From NCBI GenBank assembly GCA_964387935.1, contig CAYLZN010000094.1, forward strand, positions 1 through 17,290: a DNA stretch of 17,290 bases, in the 5' to 3' direction. Positions 1 through 7,426 of this stretch are shown here, piece after piece. The notes beneath the pieces are model-generated. The model saw nothing but the letters and a program-made list of their open reading frames with translations, was not told where the DNA came from and did no database searches. The translations under genes were made by a program, and so were the position numbers. How positions within the stretch are numbered: the first letter of the stretch is position 1; the number at the start of each line of letters is the position of its first letter. This DNA comes from CAYLZN01 sp964387935 (GTDB lineage: Bacteria; Acidobacteriota; Vicinamibacteria; Vicinamibacterales; JAFNAJ01).

Positions 1-47
1 TGAAGCTCGACGTGGCGGCACTGGAGAAAGCCTATGATGCTGCATAG
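1..47 (+). CDS. Possible 3' end of a plus-strand gene cut by the window edge
   Basis: A plus-strand frame is open from the left edge and ends at a TAG at 45-47. It gives KLDVAALEKAYDAA, which has the composition of an ordinary helical C-terminus. Only 14 codons are visible, so no family can be named. It lies opposite the open minus-strand RHS frame, so at most one of the two is likely to be real here. Base composition to about 140 is less GC-rich than the rest of the window, which fits a junction between DNA of different origin. Confidence 0.2.
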   Translation, partial: KLDVAALEKAYDAA

Positions 48-761
48 CAGACGAGCGTCCGGCGACTGGCGACCGACAAGCACAATACCCGCAGGCTGCC
101 TCACTCGAAGCGTTGTTTTGCACGCCAACGTATTGGCTTTATCGCCCAACGCTGGGCATGCAGCGGACGGCGCTGCGCGCCGCCGCTGATCGAACTGGTT
201 GCAAACCTGACGATTGAGCGTGTCGAGCCGCCTCGACATCGCTCGTTCGTGCTGCAGCATCCGGTAGGAGTGGACCGTGTCGTCTGCGGACGTCAGCCAG
301 TTGTAGGCCGCGGCCGTCACGGTGAGCAGGGCCGCGCCCCCGTAGTAGAGCAGCGCCGGATTCGTGCCCTCCGGATCGACGAGCGTTGTTGGCCTCCCCT
401 GTGCGTACTCATAGAGGTTCAGGCCACCCGCGAAGCCGATCGGATCGCGTTGCACGAACCGGCCGGTCACGGCGTCGTAGTGGCGACGCCCCATGAGATA
501 CAGGCCGACACCGTCATCCTCCACGCCGTGCTCGCCAGCGAACGTGAAGCGGTTGGCGAGCCAGCCGGTTCGTGCGACGACGCGCCCGGTGACGTCGTAG
601 CCGTAGGTCGCGACCGTCGCCCCTGAGCCATCCGTCAGCGCGAGCGTCGAGCCGAGGTGATCGAACAGGTAGAAGTACGTCTGACCTGCGCGCCGCATCG
701 CCAGCAGGCGCCGGTCCAGGTAGATGTAGTCGGCCGCCACGGCGCCGCTGGCGTCGGTCCA
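1..761 (-). CDS. RHS repeat-associated core domain protein, 3' part only
   Basis: The minus frame from about 761 to the left edge contains the hallmark RHS core words: a DHLGST segment (about 640-660), a TYGYDVTGRVV segment, YLMGRRHYDAVTGRF, QRDPIGFAGGLNLYEYA and LVDPEG (about 375). RHS/YD-repeat proteins are large secreted or surface shell proteins whose C-terminus after the core is variable and often toxic. Here the tail after DPEG has a hydrophobic stretch around 300-340, then unrecognised sequence with no in-frame stop before the edge. No RHS repeats precede the core: the frame begins abruptly where the YLAEGA frame breaks off at about 760. It is therefore a gene fragment or the end of a chimeric gene. 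Confidence 0.6.
144..190. repeat. Bulged hairpin resembling half of an attC-type recombination site
   Basis: CAGCGG (161-166) and CGGCG (168-172) pair with CGCCG (178-182) and CCGCTG (183-188). This makes an 11-bp stem with one unpaired A at 167 and a 5-nt loop. Immediately to the left, GCCCAAC (144-150) fits the RYYYAAC form of an attC outer box, and GCCCA/TGGGC (144-148/153-157) forms a second small stem. A bulged base in the stem is a trait of integron attC sites. The matching right-hand GTTRRRY box is absent, so this is an eroded site or an unrelated structured repeat. Confidence 0.3.
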
Positions 762-1599
762 GGAGGACGAACGTGTCGAACAGGCCGAGCGTGGCGCCCT
801 CGGAGAGGAACCAGCGTTGGGCCGGTTCGGTCACAGCCGCCGCGTCGTGGCCCGAATCGAACAGCCGACCGTTCGCGTTCACGTACATCGCGCGCTCGAC
901 CAGGATGGGCACCCCGTTGGTCACCTGGAAGACCGCCGACACATCCGTGCTGTCGAGCCCGGGCCGGTCGTCGACGTGGATGTTATAGCGGGCGTTGGCG
1001 GGCACCACGTGGCGCTCGGCGATCGGCGGCTGTCCGTCCGGACGCAGGTACGTGACCGTCACCTCCGCGGCCTCGGTGAGGGACTGGTTCTGGAGCAGGT
1101 AGTACAGATCGAAGCTCGCTTTCGTCGAACCCTCGGCGAGATACCAGCGCAAGGCGGGTGCCGGGAGGCTGGTTTCGGAGTGACTGCCGTACCCCTCGGC
1201 GTCCCAGGTCATGGTCCGGTCGACGACCAGCGCAACGTCGGACTCGACCACCGTGGAGAACTCGGCAGCAGTCATGCCGGACACCTCTTCGACGCGCACG
1301 GTCGCGCGCCCGGTGGGCGGCACGCTGATGACGTGCGTGAGGGGCGGGCCCACGGCGCGGAGGAACCGCAGGAGCGCAGTGGCAGGGACACCCGACGGGT
1401 TGGCGAGGGCGATGACCACGTTGAAGAGCGGGGCGGTGGCTCCTTCGGCGAGGTACCGGGTGTAGCTGCCGCGGGGATGCGTGCCGTCGACCGACTCCTG
1501 GAGGTTGGTTCGCCCATCGCCATCGAGGTCCACTGCGTCACTCTGCCCGGAGGGCGCGGCGGCATGCTGATGGTGAGCGTCGTGGCGTCGAGGATGCAC
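514..1599 (-). CDS. YLAEGA-repeat protein with EF-hand-like motif, frame-disrupted
   Basis: This open frame reads as genuine protein only between about 1557 and 760. An EF-hand-like DLDGDGRTNLQE (residues 25-36) is followed by THPRG and repeated modules opening with RYLAEGA (about 48), RWYLAEGS (about 151) and RWFLSEGA (about 262), a period of roughly 105 residues. Such proteins are usually large and secreted, with an adhesin-like look; their function is unknown. The third module stops after about 20 residues at position 760. There the sequence becomes arginine-rich because the RHS core is coded in another frame, so residues after about 280 to the stop at 514 are not real. The start is nominal, because TIG-like sequence precedes it in yet another frame. 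Likely a pseudogene or chimera. Confidence 0.5.
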   Translation of the reverse strand: MHPRRHDAHHQHAAAPSGQSDAVDLDGDGRTNLQESVDGTHPRGSYTRYLAEGATAPLFNVVIALANPSGVPATALLRFLRAVGPPLTHVISVPPTGRATVRVEEVSGMTAAEFSTVVESDVALVVDRTMTWDAEGYGSHSETSLPAPALRWYLAEGSTKASFDLYYLLQNQSLTEAAEVTVTYLRPDGQPPIAERHVVPANARYNIHVDDRPGLDSTDVSAVFQVTNGVPILVERAMYVNANGRLFDSGHDAAAVTEPAQRWFLSEGATLGLFDTFVLLDRRQRRRGGRLHLPGPAPAGDAARRSDVLLPVRSPRLDARADGWLRGDGRDLRLRRHRARRRTNRLARQPLHVRWRARRGG

Positions 1600-1800
1600 A
1601 CCTGGGTGGGCGGCACTGGCACATCGTCGATCCGGACCAGGACGCCTGCATCGAAGCCGCTGCCGCGCGCGACGACAGAGGCGCCCGTTGCCGAGGGACT
1701 CCAGGCGGGCGACAGCGCCAGCGGGGGTGTCGCGCTGGCACCTGCCGCTGTCAGGTTTCCGGCCGCGTCGGCGTTCGCGTGTGTCAGACCCGTACGGCTG
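1557..1800 (-). pseudogene. IPT/TIG-like domain fragment
   Basis: In the minus frame that matches the RHS frame, this stretch reads ANADAAGNLTAAGAS, then LSPAWSPSATGASVVARGSGF, then VRIDDVPVPPTQ and TLTISMPPRPPG. That is the order of an IPT/TIG immunoglobulin-like domain: a proline-serine start, a GSGF turn, a V.I.. strand, and a closing I.MP..PG. It breaks off at a GGG run near 1547, where the EF-hand/YLAEGA sequence continues in a different frame. At the 5' side it ends near 1800, next to the unrelated ATPase fragment. It was probably joined to the downstream YLAEGA modules as a surface protein. Confidence is moderate for the fold and low for the exact limits. Confidence 0.4.
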
Positions 1801-1820
1801 CTTCTTCTACTGTCATGATG

Positions 1821-1940
1821 CAGAAGGTGCCAGCGTCGCTGGACGAGGTGCACTGGCTCATCGAGCACCGGGGCCTCCGCTTCGCCCTGTGCGGATCCAG
1901 TGCGCGGCGCGTGCGGCGCGGACACGCGAACCGGCTCGGC
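1821..1940 (+). pseudogene. Fragment of an AAA_14/DUF4143-type ATPase
   Basis: Forty plus-strand codons read QKVPASLDEVHWLIE, then HRGLRFALCGSSAR, then RRGHANRLG. This matches the middle of the AAA_14 (DUF4143-associated) ATP-binding proteins, just after the Walker B DEVQ-type strand and through the GSSAR sensor segment. Those proteins are about 380-450 residues long and begin with a Walker A motif; neither that nor the DUF4143 C-terminal domain is present. The enclosing frame runs 1779-2006, but its flanks look like noise. The piece abuts the TIG fragment, which is on the opposite strand. This is a gene remnant with no expected function. Confidence 0.6.
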
Positions 1941-1946
1941 GTAACG

Positions 1947-1989
1947 GACGCCAGGGCGTCGGCCGGCAGCCCCGTGGGGGCCGCCGGCC
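1947..1989 (-). terminator. Tandem hairpins downstream of the arylsulfatase gene
   Basis: Two adjacent inverted repeats lie 10-55 nt past the arylsulfatase stop. The first, GGCCGGC/GCCGGCC (1961-1967/1983-1989), has an inner CCCC/GGGG pair and a GTG loop. The second is GACGCC/GGCGTC (1947-1952/1955-1960) with a 2-nt loop. They could stop or stabilise the transcript, but no T-run follows on the minus strand, so this is not a classical intrinsic terminator. Confidence 0.35.
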
Positions 1990-1999
1990 GAACCTTCAC

Positions 2000-4375
2000 C
2001 TACTGAAGCGCCATCGCGACGCGAAACCGTTCTTCCGGCGAGATCTGGTGGTCGGCATCCTCGGCATCCTTGCCGAGGTCGATCTCCACCCAGTTCACCT
2101 CGCCGCTGAACGTCGTCTCGCCTTTCGGATAGTCGTAGGTCACGGGCGACCCGGCTTCGAAGCCGACGTCGAGCGTCTCGTCGGCGGAGAAGACCATGGG
2201 TTCGGTTCTCTCGACCCGCCCTTGGCCGGCGGGCGCGCCGTCGATGAACAGCGAGACCGTGCCGCCCTTCGCCAGGCCCCCGCCGTCGTACTTGAACTCC
2301 ATGCGCACCTGGTGCGTCCCCGGCGGGATCTTGGCGGTCCCCTCGATCGTGTACCTGTCGATGCCGTAGAAGTTGTAGCAGTACTTCGGCATGCCGTCCT
2401 TCGCGTAGAGGCTCCAGCCGCCGATGATCCCGCCCAGGGCGACGATGACGCCTTCGGCGCCCGAGTCTGGCACCACCACCTCCGCCGTCACGGCGTGCGA
2501 CTTGTTCTTGGTGTTGACGACCGAGCTCTCGGTGAGCCGGCCCATGCCGCCGAAGAGGATCTGCCGCGTGCCCTTGATCAGTTGCGGCCGCCCGGCGATA
2601 TCGGGGTTGGCGCGTTCGGCGAAGCGGTCGTCCAGCGGCAACACGTTGTATTTGGTCGCCTCAATCAGCCAGAGTCGCTGCAGCTCGTGGAGCTTCTGCG
2701 GGTTCGCCTTCGCCAGATCCTTGGACTGACTCCAGTCCGTGTTCGTGTCGTACAGCTCCCACACGTCGTCGTCGAAGGCCGCCAGTTGGACGTTGCCTGT
2801 CAGCCATGGCGTGCGATGCCGGGTGACCGCCGTCCAGCCCTTGTGGTAGATGCCGCGGTTGCCCGCCATCTCGAAGTACTGCGTCTCGTGCCGCTCGGCG
2901 GCCGTCGCGTCGTTGAACGAGTACGCCATGCTGACGCCCTCGATCGGGCGCTGTTGCACGCCGTTGACGAAGACCGGCTCGGGCAGGCCGGCCACCTCCA
3001 GGATCGTCGGTGCGATGTCGATCACATGATGGAACTGGTTGCGGACTTCGCCTTTCGCGGCGATGCCCTTGGGCCAGTGCACGATGGTGCCGTTGCGCGT
3101 GCCGCCGAAATGCGACGCGACCTGCTTGGTCCACTGATACGGCGCGTTGCAGGCATGCGCCCAGCCCACCGCGTAGTGGTTGTAGGCTTCCACCCCGCCC
3201 AGCTTGTCCAGTCGTTCCGTCAGGAACTCGGGGGTTTCGAGGTGCGGAAACCCCGTCAGCGGAGCCATCTCGTTGAAGCAACCCTGGAGCGAACCCTCGG
3301 CCGAGGCGCCGTTGTCGCCGAGGATCACGTAGATCAGCGTGTCCTGCAGGATGCCCAGCTCCTCGAGCGAGTCCACGAGCCGCCCGATGTGATGATCCGT
3401 GTGTTCCAGGAAGCCGGCGTACACCTCCATCTGGCGTGTGAGAACCGGCTTCATCACCGGCGAGATGGTGTCCCAGGCGGGAATCTCGGGGTGGCGCGCG
3501 GTGAGCTGACACTCCAGCGGGATGACACCGAGCGTCCTCTGCCGCGCGAACGTCCCCTCGCGCAGCTTGTCCCAGCCCTGGTCGAACTGGCCCTTGTACC
3601 GGTCCGCCCACTCCTGCGGCACGTGATGCGGGGCATGGGTGGCGCCCGGGGCGAAGTAGGTGAAGAACGGCTTGTCGGGCATCAGCGCCTTCTGCTGCCG
3701 AATCCACTTGATTGCCTTGGTGGTCATGTCGTCGGTGAAGTGATAGCCCTCCTCAGGAGTCTGCTCGGGCTCGATCGGCGTCGTGCCTTCGTAGATCGCC
3801 GGATACCACTGGTTGGTCTCGCCGCCCAGGAAGCCGTAGAAGTACTCGAAGCCGCCGCCGCCGGTCGGCCATGCGTCGAACGGGCCCATGGGGCTCGTCT
3901 GCCACACCGGCACCTCGTGGCACTTGCCGAACTGCGAGGTCGAGTAGCCGTTGAGCAGCAGCGTCCGGGCGATCGGGGCACACGTGTTCGGCAGGATCGA
4001 GTTGTAGCCGGGGGCCGACGTGGCGATCTCGGTGATGCCGCCCATGCCGACCGAGTGATGATTGCGGCCCGTCAGCAGCGCCTGGCGCGTCGGCGAACAC
4101 AGCGCGGTCGTGTGGAACCGCGTGTACTTGAGTCCGTTGGCCGCGAGTCTTTCGAAGTTCGGCGTCCGGCACGGGCCGCCAAAGGCACTTGTCGCGCCGA
4201 ACCCTACGTCGTCGAGCAGGATCACGAGCACGTTGGGTGCGCCCTTGGGCGGCCGCAGTTCCCTGATCGGCGGGAACGCGGTGTCTGGATCCTTGGCGTC
4301 GTAGGTGGTCAGGCCTACGTGGGGCCGATCCGGAATGGGGAGAACCGTTCGCTGAAGCTCGTCGCGGTCACGCAT
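2000..4375 (-). CDS. Arylsulfatase (type I formylglycine sulfatase), long form
   Basis: Hydrolyses sulfate esters. At 791 residues it matches the roughly 790-residue mycobacterial AtsA/AtsD type rather than the roughly 540-residue Pseudomonas enzyme. Visible catalytic parts are D55-D56 (metal), the C93-SPTR-97 formylglycine signature followed by LLTGR, K150/H152 (GKCHE), H246 (THAPHH) and D353-N354 (GDNG). The extra C-terminal part, from about 570, looks like a beta-sandwich with GEVNWVEIDLG near the end. No signal peptide is seen, so it is probably cytoplasmic. C93 would need conversion by a formylglycine-generating enzyme, which is not in this window. The ATG at 4375 is supported by GGAGGG 8 nt upstream and a candidate promoter. 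It is probably transcribed alone, 249 nt downstream of cydB. Confidence 0.93.
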   Translation of the reverse strand: MRDRDELQRTVLPIPDRPHVGLTTYDAKDPDTAFPPIRELRPPKGAPNVLVILLDDVGFGATSAFGGPCRTPNFERLAANGLKYTRFHTTALCSPTRQALLTGRNHHSVGMGGITEIATSAPGYNSILPNTCAPIARTLLLNGYSTSQFGKCHEVPVWQTSPMGPFDAWPTGGGGFEYFYGFLGGETNQWYPAIYEGTTPIEPEQTPEEGYHFTDDMTTKAIKWIRQQKALMPDKPFFTYFAPGATHAPHHVPQEWADRYKGQFDQGWDKLREGTFARQRTLGVIPLECQLTARHPEIPAWDTISPVMKPVLTRQMEVYAGFLEHTDHHIGRLVDSLEELGILQDTLIYVILGDNGASAEGSLQGCFNEMAPLTGFPHLETPEFLTERLDKLGGVEAYNHYAVGWAHACNAPYQWTKQVASHFGGTRNGTIVHWPKGIAAKGEVRNQFHHVIDIAPTILEVAGLPEPVFVNGVQQRPIEGVSMAYSFNDATAAERHETQYFEMAGNRGIYHKGWTAVTRHRTPWLTGNVQLAAFDDDVWELYDTNTDWSQSKDLAKANPQKLHELQRLWLIEATKYNVLPLDDRFAERANPDIAGRPQLIKGTRQILFGGMGRLTESSVVNTKNKSHAVTAEVVVPDSGAEGVIVALGGIIGGWSLYAKDGMPKYCYNFYGIDRYTIEGTAKIPPGTHQVRMEFKYDGGGLAKGGTVSLFIDGAPAGQGRVERTEPMVFSADETLDVGFEAGSPVTYDYPKGETTFSGEVNWVEIDLGKDAEDADHQISPEERFRVAMALQ

Positions 4376-4383
4376 GAGGATGT

Positions 4384-4389
4384 CCCTCC
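4384..4389 (-). promoter_or_regulatory. Strong ribosome binding site for the arylsulfatase
   Basis: The minus strand reads GGAGGG followed by an 8-nt spacer to the ATG at 4375. It is one of the clearest Shine-Dalgarno sites in the window and fixes the start codon. Confidence 0.7.
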
Positions 4390-4422
4390 AGACTGATGCT
4401 GGCTCCGTTGAAGTCGACGTTC

Positions 4423-4451
4423 ATTCTTGGGGGAGGGACGTCTGCCGTCAA
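4423..4451 (-). promoter_or_regulatory. Candidate sigma-70-type promoter of the arylsulfatase gene
   Basis: The minus strand has TTGACG (4451-4446), a 17-nt spacer and AAGAAT (4428-4423). These match the -35 and -10 consensus at 5/6 and 4/6. Transcription would start near 4416, about 40 nt before the ATG and just past the nitrilase-end repeat, implying separate transcription from cydAB. Seen by eye only. Confidence 0.35.
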
Positions 4452-4497
4452 TTAGACTTTGGTTCGACCTGATTCGGGCCAACCGTCATGCCGCCTT

Positions 4498-4588
4498 TCG
4501 TCCTACTCGACCGCGATCCCGCGCCTGGCCGGCCCGCGTACAGGTCGGGGCGCCGATGCTCGAGGAACAGAGTGCGGGCGTGTGGCGC
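4498..4588 (-). repeat. Duplicate copy of the nitrilase gene 3' end, downstream of cydB
   Basis: This 91-bp stretch aligns in the same orientation with 7332-7426, the last 90 or so bases of the nitrilase gene plus its TAG. I count six mismatches and one 4-nt deletion, about 93% identity outside the gap. The copy still encodes ARTLFLEHRRPDLYA but is frameshifted by the deletion. It has no start and cannot be a functional gene. With the intact copy it brackets cydAB. Confidence 0.8.
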
Positions 4589-4624
4589 ACTGCCCGGTGC
4601 GGCGATGATGCCGTGCCGCGCCAC

Positions 4625-5641
4625 TCAGTAGCTGTGCTCCCCGAGCTCGACCTTGCCCCGGTAGGTCCAGTAGATCACGGTCGTATAGCCGATGACGAAC
4701 GGAAGGCCGATCACCACGATGATCAGGCCGATGCCCAGCGTTTTCTGGCTCGACGCCGCGTTGTACATCGTCAGGCTGAGCGCCGGGTCGTTGCTCGCCG
4801 TGAGGATGTTCGGATAGACGGCGAGCGCGAAGAGGCAGACGAGGGCGGCGATGGTCGTGGCCGAGGAGAGGAACGCCTGGCCGTATCGCCGCGCGAAGAG
4901 CGCGCGCGGGATGTTCGCGACGGCGAGGATGTTCGCCAGCACGATAGCGGCGGCCCACGGGAAGTGGGTGAAGTTCGCCACGGCGTGCGGGACCGCCACG
5001 AGCGTGCAGATCGTGGTCAGCAGGTACAGCACCAGGAAGGTACCCCACGTGTGCCACATCCACGGGCCCAGCCGATCCTGGACCGCGCCTTCCGTCTTCA
5101 GGAAGAGGAAGATCGCGCCGTGCATCGCGAAGAGCGCGACCGCGAGCAGGCCGACCAGCAGTTGGTAGGGGCCGAGCAGGTCGACGAACGTTCCGGCGTA
5201 GAGACCGCGCGCGTCGAGCGGGACGCCGCGCAGGCCGTTGCCCACCGCGACACCGAAGAGGACCGTGGCGAGCAGGCTCGAGCCGAAGAACCCGTAGTCC
5301 CAGGCCGAGCGCCAGCGCGGCGACTGCATCTTGCTGCGGAACTCGAGGCTGACGGCGCGGAGGATCAGCGCGCACAACAGGAGCATGAACGCCAGGTAGA
5401 AGCCGGAGAAGATCGACGCGTAGGCTTCTGGGAACATGGCGAAGAGGGCGCCGCCGAAGGTGACGAGCCACACCTCGTTGCCGTCCCAGAGCGGGCCGAT
5501 GGCGTTCACGAACAGGCGACGCTCGCGGTCGCCCCGGGCGAGGGGATGGAGAATGCCGACGCCGAGATCGAAGCCATCGAGAATGGCGTAGCCCGTCAGC
5601 AGCGCGACCATCAGGATGAACCACACGAGATTCAGGTCCAT
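4625..5641 (-). CDS. cydB: Cytochrome bd ubiquinol oxidase subunit II
   Basis: The smaller integral-membrane subunit of the quinol oxidase, which reduces O2 to water and adds to proton-motive force at low oxygen. At 338 residues the length is typical. The conserved N-terminal GFDLGVG (residues 23-29) and GPLWDGNEVWLVTFGGALFA (49-68) are present, and the rest is a series of hydrophobic helices. The ATG at 5641 is 6 nt past the cydA stop, and its GGAGGG lies within the cydA end, so translation is probably coupled. No short cydX-like frame was evident after it; the downstream sequence is the nitrilase-end repeat. Confidence 0.96.
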   Translation of the reverse strand: MDLNLVWFILMVALLTGYAILDGFDLGVGILHPLARGDRERRLFVNAIGPLWDGNEVWLVTFGGALFAMFPEAYASIFSGFYLAFMLLLCALILRAVSLEFRSKMQSPRWRSAWDYGFFGSSLLATVLFGVAVGNGLRGVPLDARGLYAGTFVDLLGPYQLLVGLLAVALFAMHGAIFLFLKTEGAVQDRLGPWMWHTWGTFLVLYLLTTICTLVAVPHAVANFTHFPWAAAIVLANILAVANIPRALFARRYGQAFLSSATTIAALVCLFALAVYPNILTASNDPALSLTMYNAASSQKTLGIGLIIVVIGLPFVIGYTTVIYWTYRGKVELGEHSY

Positions 5642-5647
5642 GGCGGC

Positions 5648-7201
5648 TCAGCCCTCCACCCCGGTCATCGAGCCCTTGCGCCCCGGGAGCATCGCAGCCG
5701 CCTCGAGCAGTCCGCGGTCGGCCGCCGGGGCGGCATCGTGCGGCTCATCGGGGCCGGCGCGGATCTTGTGGTCGAGCACGTAGATCCAGAGCGCGAAGAG
5801 CAACAGGTAGACGACCCCGAACATGCCGAGCGAGGCCAGCACCTGTCCCGACGTGACGACCTCGCTCACACTGTCGGCCGTGCGGAGGCCGGCGACGACC
5901 TCGCGTGTCGTGCCGTCCGGCATGTTCACGGTCGTCGTCGCGTACCGGTAGAGACCGTCTTCCCCGACGACCGGCTCGCCGGCAGCATCACGCACGAGTG
6001 GCGGGTGGACCACCCACGGCTGGCGTCCGACCTCCGCGGCCACCCAGCCGGCCTGGTTCGCGATGGCGGCGCCTGCCACGGCGAACACGAAGATCCAGAG
6101 GAGCCAGCGCGCCTCGAACAGCGTTCCGCGCCAGCGCTTCCAGGAGGCGAGCAGCGTCACCGCGACGAAGAACGTCCCCAGTCCGACCATCACCCGGTAG
6201 CTCACGAACGGCACGAGCACGGGCGGCCGGTCTTCGGGCCGGAAACGGTCGAGTCCGGCGACGGGCTGGTCGCCCCGTGCGTGCAGCAGGATGCTCAGAC
6301 CGCCCGGGATCGACACGGCGAATCGCAGGCGCTGGGCGTCATCGTCCGGAATCCCGACGAGCGCCAGATCCGCGGGTCCGGTTCGATAGTGGGCCTCGAG
6401 GGCGGCGAGCTTCGCCGGTTGCCGGCGGGCGACGTTCTTCGCCTGGAGGTCGCCGCTCACGAGCGCGGCGACACTGGCGACGGTGGCGAACGCCAGCGCA
6501 CCCGTGAACGACCGGCGGGCGAACTCCTGGTGCCGCCGCTTCAGCAGGTACCAGGCGCTGATGCTCATGATGAAGAACGATCCCATGATGAAGGCGCCGA
6601 TCAGCACGTGGACCAGCCGGTGGATCGTCGAGGGATTGAAGACGAGCGCCCAGAAGTCGGTGATCTCCGCGCGCAGGACGGGCTCGCCGTCGATCACCCA
6701 GGGTCGCCCGTCGCGCACCATCTGCACGATGTGGTGGCCCGCCGGCGTCTGCTGCCAGCTGTTGGCCACGATGATCCAGATCGACGAGAAGATCGATCCG
6801 AGCGACACCATCAGCGTGGAGAAGAAGTGCATGCGTGGACCGACGCGATCCCAGCCGAACACGAGCACGGCGAGGAAGCCGGATTCGAGGAAGAACGCGA
6901 AGATGCCCTCGGCGGCCAGCGCCGACCCGAAGACGTCGCCGACGAACCGCGAGTAGGCGGCCCAGTTGGTGCCGAACTGGAACTCCATGACGATGCCGCT
7001 GGCGACGCCGATCGCGAAGTTCAGGGCGAAGATCCGGGTCCAGAAGCGCGCGGCGGCCTCGTAGAGCGCGTCCCCGGTGCGCAGGAACATGCCTTCGAGG
7101 TACACGAGCACCACACTCATCCCGATCGTGAGCGGCGGGAAGATGTAGTGGAACATGATCGTGAACGCGAACTGCAGGCGGGACAGGAAGACGACATCCA
7201 T
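5648..7201 (-). CDS. cydA: Cytochrome bd ubiquinol oxidase subunit I
   Basis: The haem-carrying subunit with the quinol site. I place the start at the ATG at 7201 (517 residues) because MDVVFLSRLQFAFTIMFHY is the family's usual N-terminus. The frame is open to 7306, but the added residues look non-coding and the candidate promoter lies inside them. By alignment with E. coli CydA, H18, H198 and M338 are the haem ligands, E98 and E106 the conserved acidic pair, and K264/E269 the quinol-loop residues (QPAKLAALEA). GRQPW is at 392-396. Between GRQPW and the last helix lies a stretch including VNMPDGTTREVV. It forms a two-gene unit with cydB. Confidence 0.95.
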   Translation of the reverse strand: MDVVFLSRLQFAFTIMFHYIFPPLTIGMSVVLVYLEGMFLRTGDALYEAAARFWTRIFALNFAIGVASGIVMEFQFGTNWAAYSRFVGDVFGSALAAEGIFAFFLESGFLAVLVFGWDRVGPRMHFFSTLMVSLGSIFSSIWIIVANSWQQTPAGHHIVQMVRDGRPWVIDGEPVLRAEITDFWALVFNPSTIHRLVHVLIGAFIMGSFFIMSISAWYLLKRRHQEFARRSFTGALAFATVASVAALVSGDLQAKNVARRQPAKLAALEAHYRTGPADLALVGIPDDDAQRLRFAVSIPGGLSILLHARGDQPVAGLDRFRPEDRPPVLVPFVSYRVMVGLGTFFVAVTLLASWKRWRGTLFEARWLLWIFVFAVAGAAIANQAGWVAAEVGRQPWVVHPPLVRDAAGEPVVGEDGLYRYATTTVNMPDGTTREVVAGLRTADSVSEVVTSGQVLASLGMFGVVYLLLFALWIYVLDHKIRAGPDEPHDAAPAADRGLLEAAAMLPGRKGSMTGVEG

Positions 7202-7277
7202 GACGGGCACCCGTGGCGCGGTGGTGGCTCCGGCCTGGCGCGAACCTGCCCCCGCCGGCTCCCACCGCCACAGGACG

Positions 7278-7306
7278 ATCATAGGCGTGCCCTCGCCCGC
7301 AGCCAA
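7278..7306 (-). promoter_or_regulatory. Candidate sigma-70-type promoter of cydAB
   Basis: The minus strand has TTGGCT (7306-7301), a 17-nt spacer and TATGAT (7283-7278), matching consensus at 4/6 and 5/6. The start would be near 7271, giving a leader of about 70 nt to the cydA ATG at 7201. It lies between the nitrilase stop and cydA, so cydAB can be expressed independently of the upstream genes. No FNR- or ArcA-like site was recognised by eye. Confidence 0.45.
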
Positions 7307-7331
7307 GGAGCCGAGTCCGACGGTGCAGCCC

Positions 7332-7426
7332 TCGTCCTACTCGACCGCGGTCGCGCGCCTGGCCAGCCAGCTCGCGTACAGATCGGGGCGCCGATGCTCG
7401 AGGAACAGGGTGCGGGCGTGTGACGC
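7332..7426 (-). repeat. Direct repeat: intact copy at the nitrilase 3' end
   Basis: This is the full partner of the repeat at 4498-4588. It codes the last 30 or so residues of the nitrilase, plus the TAG at 7337-7339. The two copies lie 2.8 kb apart in the same orientation, with cydAB and its promoter between them. Similarity fades just past the shared stop codon. Confidence 0.8.

Noticed and set aside
1688..4396. Plus-strand frame of 902 codons opposite the arylsulfatase
   Set aside because: It is rich in R, H, V and E with no recognisable motif, and it mirrors a clear sulfatase on the other strand. Long antisense frames are common at this GC content.
4376..4624. Possible cydX or other small gene after cydB
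   Set aside because: The stretch contains the nitrilase-end repeat and the sulfatase promoter. No short hydrophobic frame with a ribosome site was found.
7202..7306. Extended N-terminus for CydA from the start at 7306
   Set aside because: The added residues do not resemble CydA, and a good -35/-10 pair lies within them. The family N-terminus begins at 7201.
4427..7423. Plus-strand frame of 998 codons opposite cydAB
   Set aside because: Low-complexity charged composition, antisense to two unambiguous oxidase subunits.
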